Source: Oscillospiraceae bacterium (lineage in GTDB: Bacteria; Bacillota; Clostridia; Oscillospirales; Oscillospiraceae). From it: 6,498 bases of DNA. Positions 1-4,359 of this stretch are shown piece after piece. Made by a program: the position numbers and the translations under genes. The stretch covers positions 1-6,498 of the forward strand of contig JAFRAF010000257.1 of NCBI GenBank assembly GCA_017405545.1, in the 5' to 3' direction. Position 1 is the stretch's first letter. The number at the start of each line of letters is the position of its first letter. The notes under the pieces are model-generated. The model made no database searches, was not told the origin of the DNA, and saw only the letters and a list, made by a program, of their open reading frames with translations.

Positions 1-1
1 C

Positions 2-385
2 ATCGCCGCCGCGAAGGCCAGAGGCGTGGATGTGCTCATATGCGATACGGCCGGCAGGCTGCACAACAAGTCAAATCTTATGAACGAGCTGGGCAAGATA
101 AGCCGTGTGATAGACAGGGAGCTGCCGGATGCGTCGAGGGAGACCCTGCTGGTAATAGACGCCACGACGGGGCAGAACGGCCTTGTGCAGGCGAAGCAGT
201 TCAAAGAGTACGCGGGCATAAGCGGCATAGTCCTGACAAAGCTGGACGGCACCGCCAAGGGCGGCATAGTATTCGCCATCTCAGACCAGCTCCAGGTGCC
301 CGTGAAATTCGTGGGAGTCGGCGAGCAGGCGGACGACCTGCTGCCCTTCAACGGACGTGAATTCGTGGAGGCGCTGCTGGTATGA
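2..385 (+). CDS. ftsY: FtsY, signal recognition particle receptor GTPase (3' part only)
   Basis: This is the last 127 codons of the SRP receptor GTPase, which docks the SRP-ribosome complex at the membrane translocon. The reading frame is open from base 2, so the gene begins upstream of the window; the GTG at 26 is an internal valine codon. Visible in the fragment are the G3 motif DTAGR (fragment residues 15-19), the G4 motif TKLDG followed by TAKGG (from residue 79), and the closing motif [12 protein letters not shown] (from residue 105). The DDL-PF ending is typical of FtsY rather than its paralogue Ffh, which also carries a C-terminal M domain that is absent here. The N domain and P-loop are outside the window. 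Its TGA stop overlaps the rdgB start as ATGA, which suggests translational coupling. Confidence 0.96.
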   Translation: MAAAKARGVDVLICDTAGRLHNKSNLMNELGKISRVIDRELPDASRETLLVIDATTGQNGLVQAKQFKEYAGISGIVLTKLDGTAKGGIVFAISDQLQVPVKFVGVGEQADDLLPFNGREFVEALLV

Positions 386-993
386 AACTGATACTTGCCA
401 GCGGAAACAAGGGCAAGCTCCGGGAAATGAGGGCCATACTCTCGGACCTGGGGGCGGAGCTTGTTTCACAGGCCGAGGCCGGCTATGACCTGGACGTTGA
501 GGAAAACGGGGACAGCTTCCTGGCAAACGCCAGGATAAAGGCCCGTGCGGCGGTGGAGGCCTCGGGACTGCCCTGCATTGCCGACGACTCCGGCCTTGTG
601 GTGGACGCTTTGGGCGGACAGCCGGGCATATACTCCGCCAGATACGGTGGAGAGGGCCTTGACGACGCCCGGCGCAACAGCCTTCTGTTGAAAAACATGG
701 AGGGGAAAGAGGATCGCTCGGCCCGTTTTGAGTGCTGCATAGTGTGCATGTTCCCGGACGGGAAAGAGATAGTGTCCTTCGGTGAGGTGAGAGGCACCCT
801 GGTACATGAGCCCCGCGGTCAGGGCGGCTTCGGCTACGACCCGCTGTTCCTGCCCGAGGGGGAGGAGTTCACCATGGGGGAGCTTTCATGCGAAAAAAAG
901 AACCGCATATCCCACAGGGCAAGAGCCCTTGCGGATTTTGAGAAAAAGCTCAGGGAGTATTTTGATACGCAAAACAGCGCTGAGCGGGGATAA
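382..993 (+). CDS. rdgB: RdgB/HAM1-family XTP/dITP pyrophosphatase
   Basis: Predicted house-cleaning nucleotidase that hydrolyses non-canonical purine triphosphates (dITP, ITP, XTP) to the monophosphate and pyrophosphate in the cytoplasm, keeping them out of DNA and RNA. The 203-aa length is normal for the family. Motifs seen are SGNKGK (residues 7-12), E41 in the EENG stretch, the ADDSGL block at 67-72 with the expected catalytic Asp at 68/69, PGIYSARY (81-88), GGFGYDP (148-154) and SHRA (177-180). The ATG at 382 overlaps the ftsY stop by 4 nt and has GGAGG at 367-371, 10 nt upstream and inside ftsY. The next gene, yhbY, lies 93 nt downstream. Nothing looks broken. Confidence 0.96.
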   Translation: MKLILASGNKGKLREMRAILSDLGAELVSQAEAGYDLDVEENGDSFLANARIKARAAVEASGLPCIADDSGLVVDALGGQPGIYSARYGGEGLDDARRNSLLLKNMEGKEDRSARFECCIVCMFPDGKEIVSFGEVRGTLVHEPRGQGGFGYDPLFLPEGEEFTMGELSCEKKNRISHRARALADFEKKLREYFDTQNSAERG

Positions 994-1086
994 GCGCGCG
1001 GCAGGCTATGCGATTAAAGCCCGAAGAGCGGTCCATATGACCGTAAAGCAGGGTTTAAATAACAAGTTTGAGAGGATATTTGAAGT

Positions 1087-1383
1087 ATGCTTACAAGCAA
1101 GCAGAGATCTTATTTAAAGGGCATCGCGGCAAAAGAGGACACGATAATACACATAGGCAAGAGCGGTATCACGGACAATCTCGTGACCCAGGCCAGAGAC
1201 GCCCTTAAAGCCAGAGAGATAATAAAGGGGAAGGTGCTTGAGAACTCCCTGCTCTCGGCAAGGGAGGTATGCGAGGAGCTTGCGGGGCTGTGCAGTGCCG
1301 AGCCCGTGCAGTTTATCGGTTCAAAATTCGTGCTGTACAAAAAGAACAGCGAGCTGGAAAACGGCATCAAGCTGCCGAGATAA
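1087..1383 (+). CDS. yhbY: YhbY-family ribosome-associated RNA-binding protein (CRM domain)
   Basis: A 98-aa single-domain CRM (YhbY) protein. Family members bind the pre-50S subunit or 23S rRNA and are implicated in large-subunit assembly. The sequence starts LTSKQRSYLKGIA, carries the GKSG loop at residues 24-27 (the GxxG RNA-contact loop of the fold), then ARDALKAREIIKGKVL and a C-terminal FIGSKFVLYKK strand, as in the family. The start is fixed by an in-frame TGA at 1081-1083 just upstream; AGAGG at 1071-1075 is a moderate ribosome site 11 nt before the ATG. The TAA stop is joined directly to the nadD ribosome site (TAAGGAGGGG). In many Firmicutes yhbY sits directly before nadD, as here. 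Confidence 0.95.
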   Translation: MLTSKQRSYLKGIAAKEDTIIHIGKSGITDNLVTQARDALKAREIIKGKVLENSLLSAREVCEELAGLCSAEPVQFIGSKFVLYKKNSELENGIKLPR

Positions 1384-1390
1384 GGAGGGG
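1381..1390 (+). promoter_or_regulatory. Shine-Dalgarno site fused to the yhbY stop codon
   Basis: TAAGGAGGGG combines the yhbY TAA with a full AGGAGG (1383-1388), 10 nt before the nadD-yqeK ATG at 1399. It supports that ATG as the start, and the arrangement would let ribosomes ending yhbY reload onto the next gene. Confidence 0.85.
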
Positions 1391-1398
1391 ATTCGGGA

Positions 1399-2568
1399 AT
1401 GAGAATAGGTATTTTCGGCGGTACCTTTGATCCGCCTCATGAGGGGCATGTGAAGGCCGCAAAGGCCTCAGTATTCGGTCTGGGGCTGGACAAGCTTTTG
1501 GTTATACCTACGGCTGAGCCGCCGCACAAGAACCTTGCGGCCGGGGGCGCCGATGCCCAAAGCCGTCTGGAGATGACCAGAATAGCCTTTAAAAGCGTTG
1601 AGAAATGTCTGGTCTCCGACATGGAGATAGAGCGGGGCGGCCGCAGCTACACCGTCGACACGCTGGACGCTCTGAAAGCCGAGTATCCCGGCGCGGACCT
1701 CTGCCTGCTGATGGGCACGGACATGTTCCTGAGCATAGAGGGGTGGAGGGACTATGAAAAGATCATGTCGGAGGCCGTCCTGGCCCCCTTTGCCCGGGCT
1801 GAGGGGGACATGGAAGGGATAAACGCCTTCGCCGACCGGCTCTGGGAAAAGTACAAGGCGCGGACCGTGCCGGTGAATATCGGGCCAATAGAGATATCAT
1901 CCACAAAAATCAGAAGGGCTCTTCCGCACAGAGGGGGATTTGAGCACCTGGACAACGAGGTGTACAAGTATATCCTGTCCCACGGCCTGTACGGGGCGAG
2001 GCCGGATCTGGACTGGCTCAGAGAGGACGTCAAGACGCATATGGACCTGGACAGGATACCCCACATGGTGGGCTGTGAGAATATGGCCATAAAGCTCTGC
2101 CTTAAATGGGGCGGCAAGGTCGGCAATATAAGAGAGGCCGCCATAATCCACGATATCACCAAGCATCTGAGTCTTGACGAACAGTTGAAATTATGTGAAA
2201 AGTATGATATAATCCCCGATAATGCCGAAATCGAGAATCCGAAACTGCTCCACGCCATAACGGGGGCGGCTTTGGCAAAGGCGCTGTACAATTCGCCGGA
2301 GGAAGTATGCGAGGCCATCAGGTGGCATACCACAGGCAAAGCGGATATGAGCCTTGCGGAAAAGATAGTCTATATGGCGGATTATACGGAAAAAAACCGC
2401 ACATTCGAGGGGGTCAAGGAGCTGCGCATGCTCTCATCAAGAGACCTTGACGGGGCGATGCGCATGGGCCTTGAGATGAGCCTTAATGAGCTCAGGGACA
2501 AGGGAATAGTGCCCCATCCCAGAACTCAGCAGGCGCTGGAATGGTTTATTGAGCATCCCGAGGGATAG
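1399..2568 (+). CDS. nadD-yqeK: NadD-YqeK fusion: nicotinate mononucleotide adenylyltransferase plus HD-domain Ap4A hydrolase
   Basis: One uninterrupted 389-aa protein covering two enzymes that are usually separate adjacent genes. Residues 1 to about 200 are NadD, which joins nicotinate mononucleotide and ATP to make deamido-NAD. It shows GGTFDPPHEGH (7-17) with the HxGH nucleotidyltransferase motif at 14-17, SYTVDTL (83-89), MGTDMF (105-110) and the ISSTKIR signature (166-172), ending at ILSHGLYG. Residues from about 203 to 389 match YqeK, an HD-superfamily domain shown in Bacillus-type bacteria to hydrolyse Ap4A symmetrically to ADP. Likely metal ligands are H222, H251-D252, H285, H310 and D328, with flanking motifs HDITKH, HAITGAALA, IRWHTTGKADMSLAEKIVYMADYTE. 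There is almost no linker. The gene ends with tandem stops TAG TAA. A promoter-like sequence lies inside the YqeK part at 2185-2213. Confidence 0.94.
   Translation: MRIGIFGGTFDPPHEGHVKAAKASVFGLGLDKLLVIPTAEPPHKNLAAGGADAQSRLEMTRIAFKSVEKCLVSDMEIERGGRSYTVDTLDALKAEYPGADLCLLMGTDMFLSIEGWRDYEKIMSEAVLAPFARAEGDMEGINAFADRLWEKYKARTVPVNIGPIEISSTKIRRALPHRGGFEHLDNEVYKYILSHGLYGARPDLDWLREDVKTHMDLDRIPHMVGCENMAIKLCLKWGGKVGNIREAAIIHDITKHLSLDEQLKLCEKYDIIPDNAEIENPKLLHAITGAALAKALYNSPEEVCEAIRWHTTGKADMSLAEKIVYMADYTEKNRTFEGVKELRMLSSRDLDGAMRMGLEMSLNELRDKGIVPHPRTQQALEWFIEHPEG
2185..2213 (+). promoter_or_regulatory. Candidate internal sigma-A promoter with extended -10, inside the YqeK domain
   Basis: A -35-like TTGAAA (2185-2190, one mismatch to TTGACA), a 17-nt spacer, a TG extension (2205-2206) and a perfect TATAAT (2208-2213). 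It sits in a patch of about one-fifth G+C within otherwise GC-rich coding sequence. Transcription would begin near 2220 and run about 410 nt of coding sequence before the 63-codon ORF and the LCP gene. It could supply LCP, rsfS and leuS independently of ftsY-rdgB-yhbY. The same bases encode QLKLCEKYDII, so a chance match is possible. Confidence 0.5.
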
Positions 2569-2620
2569 TAAAAACTGCGGCTGAGAGTAGTTTAACGACA
2601 TAAAACGCCGCTTTATGAAT

Positions 2621-2634
2621 GGAGATATGATATG
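2621..2634 (+). promoter_or_regulatory. Ribosome binding site and ATG of the 63-codon ORF
   Basis: GGAG at 2621-2624 lies 7 nt before the ATG at 2632. This spacing is close to ideal and better than that of the downstream ATG at 2842, so translation of the LCP region is likely to begin here. Confidence 0.65.
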
Positions 2635-2823
2635 AAGCTATTTGGAGGCAGATCAGGCTCGAGACATACGTCCAGGGGCGTGAAAAAAGCTGCCAAGAAT
2701 AAACAGTACGATGAGGACTGGTCCGCCTACGGACTCGATTACAAGAATTCCAAGAGAGAAGCCCGAGCGGCCGTGGACCCGGATGAAAAACTTGAAAGGT
2801 CTGAATACGGCCTGAGCCAGTAG
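2632..2823 (+). CDS. 63-codon ORF, probably the cytoplasmic N-terminus of the LCP protein cut off by an amber codon
   Basis: The ORF encodes 63 hydrophilic residues. It begins MKLFGGRSGSRHTSRG, continues with a Lys-rich stretch and then an acidic and aromatic stretch (DEDWSAYGLDY), and ends YGLSQ before TAG. I see no domain, membrane segment or signal peptide. It has its own good ribosome site. It is in the same reading frame as the LCP gene: past the TAG (2821-2823) the frame runs EDIESY into the methionine at 2842. Many clostridial LCP proteins, from memory, have a basic-then-acidic cytoplasmic tail of this size before the membrane helix. My preferred reading is therefore a single LCP gene (2632-3951, 439 sense codons plus the amber). 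The alternative is a genuine small upstream ORF translationally coupled to the LCP gene. Confidence 0.7.
   Translation: MKLFGGRSGSRHTSRGVKKAAKNKQYDEDWSAYGLDYKNSKREARAAVDPDEKLERSEYGLSQ
2821..2823 (+). other. In-frame amber (TAG) codon between the 63-codon ORF and the LCP gene
   Basis: TAG follows CAG and is followed in frame by GAG GAT ATC GAG AGC TAT ATG. It is the only stop between 2632 and 3949 in this frame. A single base change from CAG, GAG, AAG, TGG or TAC/TAT would give a continuous protein. The G of TAG also belongs to a TAGGAGG string that could serve as a ribosome site. Confidence 0.85.
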
Positions 2824-2827
2824 GAGG
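2822..2827 (+). promoter_or_regulatory. Possible Shine-Dalgarno for the LCP ATG at 2842
   Basis: AGGAGG overlaps the TAG stop and lies 14 nt before the ATG at 2842, at the long end of functional spacing. It could permit re-initiation after the 63-codon ORF. However, GAGGAG strings are common here because the protein is Glu-rich, so the match may be incidental. Confidence 0.4.
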
Positions 2828-2841
2828 ATATCGAGAGCTAT

Positions 2842-3951
2842 ATGGAGGAGGTCGAGGAGGAGCCCGCCAAGAAGAAGAAAAGCGCCGGCAGGATACTTCT
2901 CCGCATCCTTATAGTCATTCTCGTGCTTTTGCTCCTGATAGCCATCGCAGGCGTGATATTCATGAAGGTCTATGTCAAGCCGCCTGAGGTCAACAATGTC
3001 ATCCGCCCGTCCTCTAACGCGAGCCAGAGCGAGACAGGCGAGGAGGGCGAGACCCAGGCCGAGGAGGTCATCACCGGAAGAGATCCCGACAAGTACACCT
3101 TTGTTGTATTTGGCATGGATAACGGCAACGGCAATACGGACACCATCATGGTGGCCACCTATGACGCCGGCGACGGATCGCTGAACATTGTCAGCGTACC
3201 GCGAGACACCATGGTGAACGTGCCCTGGCAGACGAAGAAGGTAAACAGCATCTATGCCAATACCGGCGGGGCGGAGGGCTTTGTGAAGGGCCTGTCCGAC
3301 CTGCTCGGATATGAGGTGGACTTCTACGTAAAGATAGATCTGGACGCCTTCGTGACCCTTATAGACGCCATAGGCGGCGTATACTACGACGTGCCCGTGA
3401 ACATGAATTACGAGGATCCCACCCAGAAGCTGTACATCCATATAAACAAGGGCTATCAGCTCCTCAACGGTGAGGACGCCATGAAGGTCATCCGCTTCAG
3501 GCGCTACGGCAACGGCGATATCGGCCGCATCAACACCCAGCAGGATTTCCTGAAGACAGCGGCACAGCAGATACTTGAGAACAAAAAGTCCATTAACGTA
3601 TCCACCTATGTTAATGTCTTCCTCAACGACGTGGAGACCGATCTTACATACGGCAACCTCGTATGGTTCGGTGAGCAGTTCCTGAAGATGAACAAGGAAA
3701 ACATCAACTTCTATACCCTGCCGGGCAACTACGGCGATCATGTACGCCACGGCGGCAAGGATATCTCCTATGTGACCGTATATGTGGACGAGTGGCTCGA
3801 TATGGTCAACCAGTACCTCAACCCCTTTGTTGAGCCCATTGAGCTGGAAAACGTCAATATACTCACCAGGAACCCCAACACCGGCAAGCTGTACGCTACC
3901 TCCGGTGAGTTGGCCTTCTCCGACGGATGGGGAGGCGCGAGAGCAAGCTGA
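2842..3951 (+). CDS. LCP (LytR-CpsA-Psr) family cell-wall glycopolymer ligase
   Basis: From the ATG at 2842 this is a 369-aa type II membrane protein. LCP enzymes transfer lipid-linked glycopolymers (teichoic acids, capsule or other wall polysaccharides) onto peptidoglycan outside the membrane. The first 17 residues are acidic then Lys-rich, followed by a hydrophobic helix at about 18-41. A low-complexity Ser/Glu linker (about 55-80) precedes the LCP domain: FVVFGMD (87-93), GNTDTIMVA (97-105), SVPRDTMV (118-125) with the polyphosphate-binding Arg at 121, KVNSIYANTGG (133-143), VKIDLDAFVTLIDAIGGV (163-180), and LNGEDAMKVIRFRRYGNGDIGR ending at R229. The substrate polymer cannot be told from sequence. 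The start may really be at 2632, with an amber codon at 2821 interrupting the gene. The TGA stop is 27 nt before rsfS. Confidence 0.93.
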   Translation: MEEVEEEPAKKKKSAGRILLRILIVILVLLLLIAIAGVIFMKVYVKPPEVNNVIRPSSNASQSETGEEGETQAEEVITGRDPDKYTFVVFGMDNGNGNTDTIMVATYDAGDGSLNIVSVPRDTMVNVPWQTKKVNSIYANTGGAEGFVKGLSDLLGYEVDFYVKIDLDAFVTLIDAIGGVYYDVPVNMNYEDPTQKLYIHINKGYQLLNGEDAMKVIRFRRYGNGDIGRINTQQDFLKTAAQQILENKKSINVSTYVNVFLNDVETDLTYGNLVWFGEQFLKMNKENINFYTLPGNYGDHVRHGGKDISYVTVYVDEWLDMVNQYLNPFVEPIELENVNILTRNPNTGKLYATSGELAFSDGWGGARAS

Positions 3952-3978
3952 TTAATTAAGGAAGAAGGAGTTTGATTT

Positions 3979-4344
3979 ATGCTTACACCTCTTGAAATGG
4001 CAAAACTGGCCGTTAGAGCTCTTGACAGCAAAAAGGCCATGGATATCAAGGCCCTGCAGATCGCGGATATTACAGTGCTGGCAGATTACTTTATAATCTG
4101 CACAGCGGGGTCCACAACTCAGATAAAAACCCTGTCTGACGAGGTGCAGAAGGTGCTCGAGGAGAACGGCGAGCGCCCCCTGCATGTGGAGGGCTACAGG
4201 GACGGCGGCTGGGTCTTGGTGGACTTCGGCTGCATAGTGGTACACCTTTTCCTGGACGAGACAAGGAGATTTTATGAGCTGGAGCGCCTTTGGAGCGACG
4301 CTCCCCAGCTGGATATCAGCGAATTTATAGGACCGGATAAATAG
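3979..4344 (+). CDS. rsfS: RsfS, ribosomal silencing factor (Iojap family)
   Basis: A 121-aa protein of the RsfS/Iojap/YbeB family, which binds L14 (uL14) on the 50S subunit and blocks joining with the 30S subunit when nutrients are short. Signature segments are ADYFIICTAGS (35-45), GYRDGGWVLVDFG (72-84), VVHLFLDETRRFYELERLW (87-105) and DAP (107-109). Length and motif order are normal. AAGGAG at 3965-3970 sits 8 nt before the ATG and supports the start. The gene lies between the LCP gene (27-nt gap) and leuS (15-nt gap). The stop is TAG followed immediately by an in-frame TGA. Its neighbourhood of nadD, yqeK and LCP is the usual one in Firmicutes. Confidence 0.97.
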   Translation: MLTPLEMAKLAVRALDSKKAMDIKALQIADITVLADYFIICTAGSTTQIKTLSDEVQKVLEENGERPLHVEGYRDGGWVLVDFGCIVVHLFLDETRRFYELERLWSDAPQLDISEFIGPDK

Positions 4345-4359
4345 TGAGGAAGTGTGTCA

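Noticed and set aside
26..28. GTG as the start of a short independent ORF at the left edge
   Set aside because: The frame is open upstream to base 2 and the residues are internal to FtsY, just before the G3 motif.
994..1086. 93-nt gap between rdgB and yhbY, inspected for a promoter, a small gene or an RNA
   Set aside because: No paired -35/-10 elements, no T-tracted hairpin and no ORF with a ribosome site. The short GCGCT/AGCGC pairing at 977-997 has no U-tract. I see nothing I can name here.
2572..2593. Small hairpin (7-bp stem including one G-U, loop of 8) just after the nadD-yqeK stop; also a 5-bp GCGGC/GCCGC pairing at 2577-2581 and 2607-2611
   Set aside because: The stems are short and AT-rich or have a long loop, and no U-tract follows. 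This is not enough for a terminator call.
2591..2619. TTTAAC - 17 nt - TATGAA before the 63-codon ORF as a promoter
   Set aside because: Only about 3 of 6 and 4 of 6 matches to the hexamers, and it is far weaker than the internal candidate at 2185-2213.
2653..3750. 365-codon open frame on the minus strand opposite the LCP gene
   Set aside because: It mirrors a well-supported LCP gene, has no recognisable domain, and arises from the GC-rich third positions and codon pattern of the sense strand.
4092..4097. TATAAT inside rsfS as a possible leuS promoter
   Set aside because: It has no acceptable -35 at 16-18 nt and no TG extension, and the bases encode the conserved DYFII residues of RsfS.
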